From contig NZ_BGNG01000002.1 of the NCBI RefSeq assembly GCF_003203515.1, positions 186,001 through 250,000 on the forward strand: 64,000 nucleotides of DNA. Reading direction: 5' to 3'. The translations under genes were made by a program, and so were the position numbers. Positions 37,729-46,218 of this stretch are shown in pieces (within the stretch, counting starts at the first letter, position 1; the number at the start of each line of letters is the position of its first letter). The notes beneath the pieces are model-generated. The model worked only from the letters and a program-made list of their open reading frames with translations. It was not told the origin of the DNA and made no database searches. The DNA is from Glaciecola sp. KUL10. Lineage in GTDB: Bacteria; Pseudomonadota; Gammaproteobacteria; Enterobacterales; Alteromonadaceae.

Positions 37729-38946
37729 TTAGCAATATTTATCGATAAATTCAGTCACGAGTGGACGGATATTTTTACGATACATTGACCCGCTGAATAT
37801 TCCATAGTGACCTGCGCCAGGCTGAACGTGATGTTTTCTCATTTGCTTTGGTATATTCACACAAAGATCTTGAGCCGCCTCTGTTTGCCCAATTCCACAA
37901 ATGTCGTCTTCAGCACCCTCAACTGTTAGCAAGGCTGTTTTTTCAATCGCAGAGAAATCTACTTTTTTGCCTTTGTAGGTAATCGTTTGGTTTGCAATTT
38001 CATTATTTTTAAAAACACGCTCAATGGTTTCTAGATAAAATTCAGCAGGCATATCCAATACAGCCATGTATTCGTCGTAAAACGCTCTAAACCTATCTGC
38101 ATCCTCTTTTTCACCAAATAGAAGATTCTGAAAGTAAGTTGCATGCTTTTTCAGGTGAGTTTGTTTGTTCATTGAAATAAACCCACCGAGTTGCATGAAC
38201 CCTGGATAGACTTTTCGACCTGTGCCCGCGTACCCAAAGGGAACTTCCATGATGGCTACATTTTCGAACCAGGACATAGGTTTTTGATGAGAAAACTCGT
38301 TAACGCGAGTCGGGTTTTTCGTGGTGTCTAATGGACCGGCCATTAAGGTTAATGTTCTTGGTATGTTCGGGTTGTTTTCTTGTGACATCACGGCGGTCGC
38401 AATCAGTGCTTGCACCGTAGGCTGGCAAATAGCGATCATATGTGTATCGCCGCCTAAATGGTTCATGAACTCAATCAAATATTCAACGTAACAATCAAAT
38501 GAAAATGGACCTGCTTCTAACGGAACCTCCCTAGCATCAGCCCAATCAGTGATATAAATTTCATGGTTTGGTAAGAGCGCTTCTACTGTTCCCTTTAACA
38601 GCGTTGCATGATGTCCAGAAAGAGGCGCAACAAGTAATACCTTATCATGCCCAACATGTCCCATTTTGTTAAAATGTACAAGGTTGCAAAAGGGCTTGTT
38701 TAGCACAACGTCTTCGCGTACTTGATAAGTCGAATCTTCTATTTGAACATTGTTAATGTCAAAGCCTAGCTTATCATAGCGCTGGGTTACTCGAATGGCA
38801 GTCTCTAGCGTAGCACTGGCAATACGGCCACTCCACGTGTAAGAGAATGGATTGGCGGGATGGGAAATAACATCGTTGACAAGATTAAAGCTTTCGCTCA
38901 GTAGCTGACCACTACGTGCAAAATAGTCATACGTTTGGTAATTCAT
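37729..38946 (-). CDS. phaZ: Intracellular polyhydroxyalkanoate depolymerase
   Basis: 405 residues from ATG 38946, behind AGGAG; an upstream ATG would add 12 residues and has no such site. Alpha/beta hydrolase fold. The nucleophile is a cysteine: Cys174 in MIAICQPTVQ, as in Cupriavidus PhaZ1, not the serine of extracellular enzymes. Other landmarks are APLSGHHATLLKGTVEALLP and the late His in PGAGHYGIFSG. Mobilises stored PHB granules in the cytoplasm. Faces the same way as the phasins and is probably expressed with or after them. Confidence 0.93.
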   Translation of the reverse strand: MNYQTYDYFARSGQLLSESFNLVNDVISHPANPFSYTWSGRIASATLETAIRVTQRYDKLGFDINNVQIEDSTYQVREDVVLNKPFCNLVHFNKMGHVGHDKVLLVAPLSGHHATLLKGTVEALLPNHEIYITDWADAREVPLEAGPFSFDCYVEYLIEFMNHLGGDTHMIAICQPTVQALIATAVMSQENNPNIPRTLTLMAGPLDTTKNPTRVNEFSHQKPMSWFENVAIMEVPFGYAGTGRKVYPGFMQLGGFISMNKQTHLKKHATYFQNLLFGEKEDADRFRAFYDEYMAVLDMPAEFYLETIERVFKNNEIANQTITYKGKKVDFSAIEKTALLTVEGAEDDICGIGQTEAAQDLCVNIPKQMRKHHVQPGAGHYGIFSGSMYRKNIRPLVTEFIDKYC

Positions 38947-39077
38947 GTTTTCTCCTAAATCCAAGACGAAAAAAAACTTCAATCAAAATAGCACCCTAGT
39001 CCGTGATGATTGAAGTTTTAAAAACTTATAAAGGTATATAAGCTAATACAGGGTGTCGCGAGCAACACCACGTGGAG

Positions 39078-39428
39078 CTATTTTGCAGCGGCAGCAGCTG
39101 CAACTTTACTTGTAATTTCTTCGCTCATGCCTTTCATCACTTCAGTTGCTTTTGCTTGCGCGCCAGAGACTAATGTGTAAGTTTCTTTGGCAGCGTCAGT
39201 GACGGTTGCTTGCAATGACTCGAAGTAAGCTTTTTGAGCTTCAGCAAGGCTCATAACGTCTTTTTGTTGGCTTGCAGTTTCAGCAAAACTTGCGCCTTCA
39301 GAAAGAAGTGTTGAAAACAAAGTATTTTGCTTTTCAGCTAATGTTTGTAATGTTGTCATGTTCAATGTTGCTAGTTCAGTAACAGGCTTCATTGACTCTT
39401 TCAATTGCTCATTTAATTGTTCAAACAT
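39078..39428 (-). CDS. Phasin family granule-coat protein
   Basis: 116 residues, nearly all amphipathic helix, without cysteine or tryptophan; matches the Phasin_2 family (LNEQLKESMKPVTELATLNMTTLQTLAEKQ). Phasins coat PHA granules and set their number and size. Preceded by GGAG, 48 bp after the longer phasin gene and in the same orientation, so very likely one transcript. Confidence 0.88.
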   Translation of the reverse strand: MFEQLNEQLKESMKPVTELATLNMTTLQTLAEKQNTLFSTLLSEGASFAETASQQKDVMSLAEAQKAYFESLQATVTDAAKETYTLVSGAQAKATEVMKGMSEEITSKVAAAAAAK

Positions 39429-39476
39429 GTGGTATCTCCAGATTTACGGTAAAGGTATTATTAAAAACTAATTTGA

Positions 39477-40169
39477 TTAAACAGATGTTTTCGGTTTTGC
39501 ACTTGCTTTAACTGGTGCAGTAGCTTTGATTTCTTCTGCGCTCAAGGTCGCAACAGGCTTGCTTGCCGCCTTCGTTGCCGGCTTAGGTGCTGCTTTAGTC
39601 GTTGTTTTTGGAGCAGCTTTTTTAGTAGGCGTTTTGCTTGTTGTCTTCGTTGCCGCAGGCTTAGCAGCTACCGGTTTTACTTCAGATTTTGCTGCTGTTT
39701 TAGGTGCTGCTTTCGGCGCTGCTTTTGTAGCTGTAGGTTTCGATTTTGTTGGTGCCTTCTTTGGCGCTGCTTTTTTAGGGGCACTTTTTGGTTTTACTAC
39801 AGCTGGCTTTGTTTGTTGAGCAGCTTGTTCAGCAACGTCTTTTGTTACTTCTGATGCTGTTTCGAACGATTGCTTTATAACTGCTGTGTATTCTTGTCCC
39901 ATGTCATTTAGTGTGGAGTAAGTCGTTTTTGACACGCTAGTCATCCTGTCTCTAAATGATTGTGCAAACATGCTTTGAGCAGCCAGCAAACCTTTAAGTT
40001 CCGATTGTTCTGCACATGAGTCCATTAACTTGAGGCTGTCATTGATCACACCAGAGAAAAGCTCAGTTTGTTGCACTGACATTTTTTCAATTAATTTTGC
40101 ATTAGCAGCAAACAGTGAGTTTGCCGGAACAGTTGTCTTTTTGAACTGGTCTTGAAATTTACCAAACAT
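39477..40169 (-). CDS. Phasin with histone H1-like Lys/Ala/Pro tail (PhaF-like)
   Basis: 230 residues from ATG 40169, behind AAGGAG; 26 extra upstream residues are possible but unsupported. Residues 1-110 form a phasin helical domain (MFGKFQDQFKKTTVPANSLF). Residues about 115-215 are low-complexity repeats of Lys, Ala, Pro and Thr, such as KKAAPKKAPTKSKP. In Pseudomonas PhaF a similar tail binds DNA, ties granules to the nucleoid and helps share them at division; the same is inferred here. Promoter and palindrome upstream suggest PhaR control. Confidence 0.88.
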   Translation of the reverse strand: MFGKFQDQFKKTTVPANSLFAANAKLIEKMSVQQTELFSGVINDSLKLMDSCAEQSELKGLLAAQSMFAQSFRDRMTSVSKTTYSTLNDMGQEYTAVIKQSFETASEVTKDVAEQAAQQTKPAVVKPKSAPKKAAPKKAPTKSKPTATKAAPKAAPKTAAKSEVKPVAAKPAATKTTSKTPTKKAAPKTTTKAAPKPATKAASKPVATLSAEEIKATAPVKASAKPKTSV

Positions 40170-40283
40170 GGTTTGCTCCTTGACTTCATTTACAATTAAC
40201 TTAGTTGAACACTGGTGTTGTTTAGCTAAACTTGCATCATTTAACAAGCTAATTTGCTGCGCTGCAACATCGAATATGTGTAA

Positions 40284-40311
40284 ATAATAGCCAATATGGA
40301 GTTAAGGTCAA
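40284..40311 (-). promoter_or_regulatory. Sigma-70 promoter of the phasin operon
   Basis: On the minus strand: -35 TTGACC (40311-40306), 16-bp spacer, -10 TATTAT (40289-40284). Transcription would start near 40277, giving a leader of about 108 nt before the PhaF-like gene. Confidence 0.65.
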
Positions 40312-40317
40312 GATTTA

Positions 40318-40338
40318 TTTTGTTGCAGTGCAACAAAA
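40318..40338. promoter_or_regulatory. Perfect inverted repeat, candidate PhaR operator
   Basis: Arms TTTTGTTGCA and TGCAACAAAA are perfect complements around a single G. It lies 6 bp upstream of the phasin -35 box. PhaR repressors are known to bind TGC/GCA-rich palindromes near phasin promoters, and phaR is the next gene. Confidence 0.6.
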
Positions 40339-40396
40339 AATTGATTTAAATCAGGTTTGAAAGGTTTGGAATTTTTTAAGTATTTGTATTTAAAGG

Positions 40397-40819
40397 TTAT
40401 TTTTCTTTTTTTGTGAAGTTCCAAACAGACATATTTTGTTCCATCATTTTTGAAAACACAGTCATGGGTGAGTTATCGACCATATTCTTAACCATACTTT
40501 GCACTTTATCTTGTTGTTCGATGAACTGAACAAGACTTTGTTCCAGATACTGCCTTACAAAAACTTCCATTTCGCTATCATAAAATCTTATCAGTTGTTT
40601 GAGTAAAGCATCTGTTAGTAGGCTTTGATGCTCATTTGATTCGGATTCGGCAATGATTTGTAACAATACAGACTTAGTAATGTCGGCATCAGACTTTGAA
40701 TCAATAATTTTAAATTCAAGACGATCATTGATTAAACGCTTGATAAATTCCAAATTTACGTACTTGCTTTGCGTCGTATCGTACATTCTTCTATTTGGAT
40801 ATTTTTTGATGATAATCAA
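40397..40819 (-). CDS. phaR: PHA accumulation regulator PhaR
   Basis: 140 residues. N-terminal DNA-binding domain IIIKKYPNRRMYDTTQSKYV is the family signature, followed by a PHB-binding region (LLQIIAESE). PhaR represses phasin genes and is pulled off DNA when it binds nascent PHA granules. Start is TTG with AAGAG upstream; no ATG or GTG is available in frame that keeps the motif. Sits directly upstream of the two phasin genes it probably controls. Confidence 0.93.
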   Translation of the reverse strand: MIIIKKYPNRRMYDTTQSKYVNLEFIKRLINDRLEFKIIDSKSDADITKSVLLQIIAESESNEHQSLLTDALLKQLIRFYDSEMEVFVRQYLEQSLVQFIEQQDKVQSMVKNMVDNSPMTVFSKMMEQNMSVWNFTKKEK

Positions 40820-40890
40820 TTTAGATGCTCTTGATGATGAAGACGAATAAAGAATACAACATGAATTAATACTTGGCTATCTTGCAGTTC

Positions 40891-40922
40891 GTTTCAATTT
40901 GCTTTTCCGATTGAAACAATCG
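40891..40922. promoter_or_regulatory. Inverted repeats in the phaR-katG divergent region
   Basis: GTTTCAAT (40891-40898) pairs with ATTGAAAC (40910-40917), and CGATTG (40908-40913) pairs with CAATCG (40917-40922) around AAA. Either may be a regulator site for phaR or katG. The protein that binds is not known. Confidence 0.4.
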
Positions 40923-41087
40923 TTTTTCTTCAAAATACTTTTTCTAAAACCTTTTCTATACTTCTTTTACTGCATCGAGTAACGAGCTGTTTACGATTAT
41001 TTGACAATAAGTTTACAAGGGTTCGTTCGATGTTATTAGACGGTGATAAGAATTGATCTTAGTGAATCTTATATAAGGTAAAAACCA

Positions 41088-43367
41088 ATGAATAAAAAAC
41101 GACTATTTAAAGCTACTCTCGTATCCTGCTTTGTAACTCTTGCTTTGAGTGCAGGTCAAGCCTTTGCTGAAACAGCTGAAATATCCAAGCCCAAAGGCGC
41201 TATGGGCACTGGCGCAACCAAGGCTTTTCAAGCTAAATCTAATCAGTTTTGGTGGCCAGATCAATTAGACTTGCACGCGCTTCGTGACCATGATGGTCGC
41301 TCAAATCCTTACGGTGCTGACTTCAACTATGCAGAAGCATTCAGCAAGTTAGACCTGCAAGCGGTTAAAAAAGACTTAGACGCTTTATTAACGGATTCTC
41401 AAGACTGGTGGCCAGCAGATTGGGGAAATTACGGTCCGTTCTTTATCAGGTTGACTTGGCATAGCGCCGGTACTTATCGCACTTTAGATGGCCGTGGTGG
41501 CGCTGGCGGTGGTCAAATGCGTTTTGATCCGCTTAACAGTTGGCCTGACAACGGCAACTTGGATAAAGCTCGTCGTTTATTGTGGCCCTTAAAGATGAAA
41601 TACGGAGAAGCGCTTTCTTGGTCTGACTTAATGGTATTAGCGGGTAATGTTGCGTTAGAAAACATGGGGTTTAAGACTTACGGATTTGCGGGTGGACGCC
41701 CTGACGATTGGGAACCAGACATGGTGTACTGGGGGCCAGAGGTTGAAATGCTTGCATCAGATCGTGAAGAGAAAGACGGTAAGTTACAACGTCCACTAGG
41801 CGCTACACACATGGGCTTGATCTATGTTAATCCAGAGGGACCACGCGGTGTGCCCGACCCAGTAGGTTCGGCAAAAAATATTCGCGTTGCCTTTGGGCGA
41901 ATGGCGATGAATGATGAAGAGACATTGGCTTTGATTGCTGGTGGTCATACATTCGGCAAAATGCACGGCGCCCACAAACCAAAAGACTGTGTTGGCCCAG
42001 AGCCAGCAGGCGCACCGATTGAAGAACAAGGCTTGGGTTGGAAAAACACCTGTGGCAAAGGGCATTCAGAAGATACCGTCACCAGTGGTTTAGAAGGTGC
42101 GTGGACACAAGCACCTACCCGTTGGACCTCACTTTACTTAAGCAATCTACTTAATTTTGAGTGGAAGCAAACCAGAAGCCCAGCCGGTGCGATTCAATGG
42201 ATCCCGACTGATGAGTCTATGCAGAAAGTCGTGCCTGATGCGCATATTGAGGGTAAATTTAATCCACCTGTGATGACAACTGCTGACTTAGCGCTTAAAT
42301 TTGACCCTGAGTATCGCAAAATTGCAGAACGCTTTTTAGCTGACCCAGAAGAATACCGACTAGCCTTTGCGAAGGCATGGTACAAACTGACGCACCGCGA
42401 TATGGGGCCTACGTTTAACTATCTGGGCAACGAGTTACCTGATGAGATTCATATTTGGCAAGACCCTATTTCGGAAGATACTCAGTCAGACTTAGACGCC
42501 AAGGACATAGACAAACTCAAAGCTGAAATTTTAGATAGTGGCTTGAGTGTACAAGAATTGGTGCGCACTGCTTGGGCATCAGCTGCTAGTTACCGTCATT
42601 CAGATATGCGCGGCGGTGCAAATGGTGCCAGATTAGCGCTCTCGCCTCAGAAGGATTGGGAAGTAAATAACCCAGCGGAAACAGCAAAAGTCATCGCTAA
42701 ATTAAAAGAGATTCAAGATGGTTTTAATAGAGGCTTGTTCAACAGTGACAAAGTGTCGTTGGCCGATCTTATCGTTCTGGGGGGCGCTGCAGCCATTGAA
42801 AAAGCGGCAAAAGATGCAGGTTTTGAAGTCACAGTGCCGTTTACAGCAGGTAGAGGCGATGCCACTCAAGCGCAAACAGATGTGAACTCATTTAATTTGC
42901 TTAAGCTCACTGCAGACGGGTTTAGAAACTACTTCAATGTTGAAGAAAGTTATAAGTCACCTACCGAAATGTTAGTGGATAAAGCTGATCAACTTGACTT
43001 ATCTATCCCTGAAATGACAGCACTAGTAGGCGGTTTAAGAGCCCTTGATGCGAATCACTCAGGTAATAAACACGGTGTTTTGACCGACAAGCCTGGTGCG
43101 CTTAGCAACGATTTTTTTGTTAACTTACTAGACATGTCTACAAAGTGGGAAAAAGCTGAGCAAGATGGTGTATACAATGGCTTAAACCGCGCGACAGGTG
43201 CACAAAAATGGACTGCTACATCAGTAGATCTTATCTTTGGGTCAAATTCTGAGCTTAGAGCTGTTGCAGAAGTTTATGCCTACGATACGTCAAAGCAAAA
43301 ATTTGTAGATGATTTTGTTAAGGCATGGGTGAAGGTGATGAATTTGGATCGTCAGCCCAACGTTTAG
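41088..43367 (+). CDS. katG: Catalase-peroxidase with signal peptide
   Basis: 759 residues. Distal heme residues Arg121, Trp124 and His125 (RLTWHSAG), the proximal His in [13 protein letters not shown], and the Tyr of the Met-Tyr-Trp adduct in [11 protein letters not shown] are present. A second, non-heme domain completes the usual two-domain fold. Unlike cytoplasmic KatG it starts with a typical signal peptide (residues 1-27, SAGQAFA), so periplasmic export is expected, as in the KatP type of pathogens. Degrades hydrogen peroxide. AAGG ribosome-binding site; strong terminator after the gene. Divergent from phaR. Confidence 0.95.
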   Translation: MNKKRLFKATLVSCFVTLALSAGQAFAETAEISKPKGAMGTGATKAFQAKSNQFWWPDQLDLHALRDHDGRSNPYGADFNYAEAFSKLDLQAVKKDLDALLTDSQDWWPADWGNYGPFFIRLTWHSAGTYRTLDGRGGAGGGQMRFDPLNSWPDNGNLDKARRLLWPLKMKYGEALSWSDLMVLAGNVALENMGFKTYGFAGGRPDDWEPDMVYWGPEVEMLASDREEKDGKLQRPLGATHMGLIYVNPEGPRGVPDPVGSAKNIRVAFGRMAMNDEETLALIAGGHTFGKMHGAHKPKDCVGPEPAGAPIEEQGLGWKNTCGKGHSEDTVTSGLEGAWTQAPTRWTSLYLSNLLNFEWKQTRSPAGAIQWIPTDESMQKVVPDAHIEGKFNPPVMTTADLALKFDPEYRKIAERFLADPEEYRLAFAKAWYKLTHRDMGPTFNYLGNELPDEIHIWQDPISEDTQSDLDAKDIDKLKAEILDSGLSVQELVRTAWASAASYRHSDMRGGANGARLALSPQKDWEVNNPAETAKVIAKLKEIQDGFNRGLFNSDKVSLADLIVLGGAAAIEKAAKDAGFEVTVPFTAGRGDATQAQTDVNSFNLLKLTADGFRNYFNVEESYKSPTEMLVDKADQLDLSIPEMTALVGGLRALDANHSGNKHGVLTDKPGALSNDFFVNLLDMSTKWEKAEQDGVYNGLNRATGAQKWTATSVDLIFGSNSELRAVAEVYAYDTSKQKFVDDFVKAWVKVMNLDRQPNV

Positions 43368-43392
43368 CGAAAGCAATCATTTCAGAACCTAT

Positions 43393-43422
43393 AAAAATTC
43401 CCGCTTATTGCGGGAATTTTTT
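43393..43422 (+). terminator. Terminator between katG and the convergent EEP gene
   Basis: Stem AAAAATTCCCGC / GCGGGAATTTTT, loop TTATT, followed by T. Usable by both converging transcripts. Confidence 0.93.
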
Positions 43423-43444
43423 AATCTGTAAGCTTCAGCATTTA

Positions 43445-44683
43445 CTAAAATCGTAGCGTTTGCCAAACCATAAAATGATCTGATGAACTGGCTCGATCTT
43501 TAACTAGTCTATGCAGATCATCATTTTTGGTCGGCCAAAAAACACCGTTATCAATAATTTCAAATCCGCTTGAAGGCATCACGTAATCAACTCTCGCTGC
43601 CCAACTGGCGGTATGAAAATCTGCGTAAACATTGTCTGGCCGGTTTTCTCGACCCGCACGACTTGCTGGAATTTTACTTTCGTTTACTCTTTTGGAAGTG
43701 ATCAATTGATGTAATGCATGCTGTTTATCTTCAATTCTATCGGGGGATGCATTTAAATCACCTAAAATAACGAATTCAGCCTTTTCATTCAGGCCGCCTT
43801 TTATACATCGATCATCGTATATATAGCTAGCCTGCTTCGGTGAGACATAGTCTAACCAAAAGCGGATCTCGTCGTGATTGCGTTTACCATTTCGATCTTC
43901 ATCGCCATCAAAAACAGGAGGTGTGGGGTGACTGGCTAATACATGGACAGTCTTGTTATTTATCTTAATCGGCACATCCCAGTGCGATTTTGAAGAAAGC
44001 CTTAGGTTTGCCCATTCAAGTTCGTCATAAAAAGGAAGGTTAGTTTCTGGATCAATAGGCTTCAAAGCATTTGGCATATCAGACCACAAAAAGCGCTGAA
44101 AAGTACGTATCTCTTTCTGAACAATTGGATATTTAGAGAGTAAAACCATGCCATAGTGCCCATGGTATAGACCGAACCCGTGAGCATCAGCACCAAAACC
44201 TTCAGCTTTGCCGTTATTGTCTAAATCGAAAGTAGTGGGTAATCCCGTGTTGGATTGTGCGTAAAAATAATATGGGAAATCAATTGCTTCTGCGCCATTT
44301 TGAGACTTATTCAAATAGTTTTTGATAAACGCCTCGACACCTTTTTTAGGATTATCGATGTAGTCAAATTCATTTAAAAGGATAATGTCTGGTTGGATGC
44401 GTTGAATGATCTCGGCGATGTTTTTAATTTGCTGATGATTTCCAGATTGAAGGTGTTTCATCAACAAAACAGGGCCTTTGCTTAGTTGTTGCGCAGACTG
44501 GTTTTCGTCTGCACTGCTGTAGTTTCTTGCTTCCATGCTGACATTGAAACTCGCAATCTTCACCGTATTTGACACAGCTCTTTCCGGTGATCCTTTTGGT
44601 AGAAGTGAGCAGCCGAGCAAAATCAAAATACTGAATAACAAGGTGCAAAATTTTAATGCCACGTTAGCTAGTGCTTTGTTCAT
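43445..44683 (-). CDS. Endonuclease/exonuclease/phosphatase-family lipoprotein
   Basis: 412 residues. Lipoprotein signal with lipobox LLGC (Cys25). EEP fold motifs: KIASFNVS at the start, ILLNEFDY with the metal-binding Glu, VHVLASHPTPP, FVILGDLNASPDR with Asp-Asn, and the terminal SSDHFMVW His. The family hydrolyses phosphodiesters; extracellular members may act on DNA or phospholipid. Substrate unknown. A short degraded copy of its 3' part lies 1.2 kb away at 44845-44915. Confidence 0.85.
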   Translation of the reverse strand: MNKALANVALKFCTLLFSILILLGCSLLPKGSPERAVSNTVKIASFNVSMEARNYSSADENQSAQQLSKGPVLLMKHLQSGNHQQIKNIAEIIQRIQPDIILLNEFDYIDNPKKGVEAFIKNYLNKSQNGAEAIDFPYYFYAQSNTGLPTTFDLDNNGKAEGFGADAHGFGLYHGHYGMVLLSKYPIVQKEIRTFQRFLWSDMPNALKPIDPETNLPFYDELEWANLRLSSKSHWDVPIKINNKTVHVLASHPTPPVFDGDEDRNGKRNHDEIRFWLDYVSPKQASYIYDDRCIKGGLNEKAEFVILGDLNASPDRIEDKQHALHQLITSKRVNESKIPASRAGRENRPDNVYADFHTASWAARVDYVMPSSGFEIIDNGVFWPTKNDDLHRLVKDRASSSDHFMVWQTLRF

Positions 44684-44755
44684 TCTTAATTACCTTTGAC
44701 TATTATCGGTCTATTAAATGTGCTTGAAATTTTCCGAATTTGATTATATTTGGGA

Positions 44756-44770
44756 TGTTATAATATAACA
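44756..44770. repeat. Perfect 15-bp AT-rich palindrome
   Basis: TGTTATA and TATAACA around a central A. It is 73 bp upstream of the EEP lipoprotein gene start and may be an operator. Confidence 0.4.
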
Positions 44771-44844
44771 AACTCTGCAATTTACGAGTTCTAGTCAACG
44801 ATATGAGTGAAATTAAGATCGACGCCAGTCTGGCGACCAGAGCT

Positions 44845-44915
44845 TGAAGTACTTACATCAAATCGCGGTGTAAAAATCTGTGTAAACATTGTCTGTTTGG
44901 TTTTCTCGAACCGCC
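44845..44915 (-). pseudogene. Degraded fragment of an EEP-family gene
   Basis: Bases about 44865-44912 match 43608-43655, inside the EEP lipoprotein gene, at about 85% by eye (shared block AAAATCTG.GTAAACATTGTCTG). A weaker match extends left to about 44845, with an internal deletion. No open frame remains. It looks like the relic of a tandem gene copy that was deleted. Confidence 0.6.
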
Positions 44916-44927
44916 CATAAATGTGAC

Positions 44928-46076
44928 TTAACTGAGTGCCTTTTCATAAATTCCTTTAAAGGAATCAATAACCATTTTTTGCTGACGGTGAACTAAGCTT
45001 TTGTATACCACATGAGATTTCATTCTGACCCTAGATTCACGAGCAATATCTTGATAATCAACACAGCCTTTCAAGTATTGTGGCGCCCAAGTTTTTGTAT
45101 ATGAATCAAGTTTTTTAATATTCTTGTTCACCGCGACAAAGGGGTTGCCATAACTCATTGATATAATCGCACCATGCAATGATGTGCCTATGAATAATTT
45201 AGCATGCGCAATAGCAGCTGTTACATCATCAATATGATCATGCTTAAGACGGAAGACGGGAAAATCAGCATGTTCTTCAATCCACTCTACAACTTTCATA
45301 TCGTCATGCCCAGGGCAGTTTCCGATACTTAATAGTCCAATTGGCATACCAAAAAACTTATGTACTTCTCTCAGCTTTCGTAAAATAGTCTGTAAGTTAG
45401 GCTTCGATTTTTGATAGCCAAATTGTGCGCAAATATAATCATGCTCAACAGGCCTTTTTAGGTGCTCTCGCGGCCGAATCTCGCTGTACAGCATTGCTGA
45501 GTCAGGAAGTATTGGCGCATCTAATCCCATTTTGTTCTTCAAGAGGATTCTTGTTCTCTTATCTCGAACGGTTAAATAAGCAGATTCCTCAAGCGCATCC
45601 TGCATTAATGCACTTTTTTTCTTGTCTAAGGGAACCGAGCCACCGACTGCATGATAGAAAACGCGATTATTCGCAAGTGTTTCGGGGTTGGAAATAACAA
45701 AAGGAAAAGGTTCTCGCGCTAGATTAAATTTGTAATAAAGTTTTGAGCGTAATTTATTAGCTTTGAAGCGTTCAAATAAACGCACAAAACGTTCGTTGAT
45801 AAATGCTAGTAGTTGCGTCCATTCAGAATTAACCACTTGTCCACCGGCAATCAAAATGTTCGATTTAATTGGCATTTTATTTGGGGCAAGAAAAACAGAA
45901 TAGTCTTGCGTTGGCAGCGCGCCAATTTCAGATAAATCAGATTCTATTATTGCTACATTGTTAAACTCGCAAGGGCCACAGGATTCGAGCGCGTATTTTG
46001 CAACCAACGGAAAGAGTAGATCTCCATAATTATAGCGATCACTTGCAGCGACACAGTAGAAACGGGGTAAAGACAT
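44928..46076 (-). CDS. Polysaccharide pyruvyl transferase family protein
   Basis: 382 residues, cytoplasmic. Starts with SDRYNYGDLLFPLVAKYAL, the typical N-terminal motif, and has VRDKRTRILLKNKMGLDAPILPDSAML and LFIGTSLHGAIISMSYGNPFVAV near the C-terminus, where the family conserves the SxHG loop. These enzymes move pyruvate from phosphoenolpyruvate to sugars in surface polymers. No glycan-assembly genes are near, so it is an orphan. Closest neighbour phaC is unrelated. Confidence 0.82.
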   Translation of the reverse strand: MSLPRFYCVAASDRYNYGDLLFPLVAKYALESCGPCEFNNVAIIESDLSEIGALPTQDYSVFLAPNKMPIKSNILIAGGQVVNSEWTQLLAFINERFVRLFERFKANKLRSKLYYKFNLAREPFPFVISNPETLANNRVFYHAVGGSVPLDKKKSALMQDALEESAYLTVRDKRTRILLKNKMGLDAPILPDSAMLYSEIRPREHLKRPVEHDYICAQFGYQKSKPNLQTILRKLREVHKFFGMPIGLLSIGNCPGHDDMKVVEWIEEHADFPVFRLKHDHIDDVTAAIAHAKLFIGTSLHGAIISMSYGNPFVAVNKNIKKLDSYTKTWAPQYLKGCVDYQDIARESRVRMKSHVVYKSLVHRQQKMVIDSFKGIYEKALS

Positions 46077-46218
46077 GAATTTTTTGTTTCCTAAACAACA
46101 AAGGCTAGATTAAGCAGCAGCTTACAAAGTGAAAGCTGCAAAGATGACAAGAGTATACCTAATTCTAGAATAATTTCTGCTAGTTTGAATGTTCAAATTA
46201 CTACCGATTGGAGAGGTG

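Noticed and set aside
39526-39819. Rightward Gly/Ala/Val-rich open frame
   Set aside because: It is the antisense of the low-complexity Lys/Ala/Pro tail of the PhaF-like phasin, which leaves few stop codons on the other strand.
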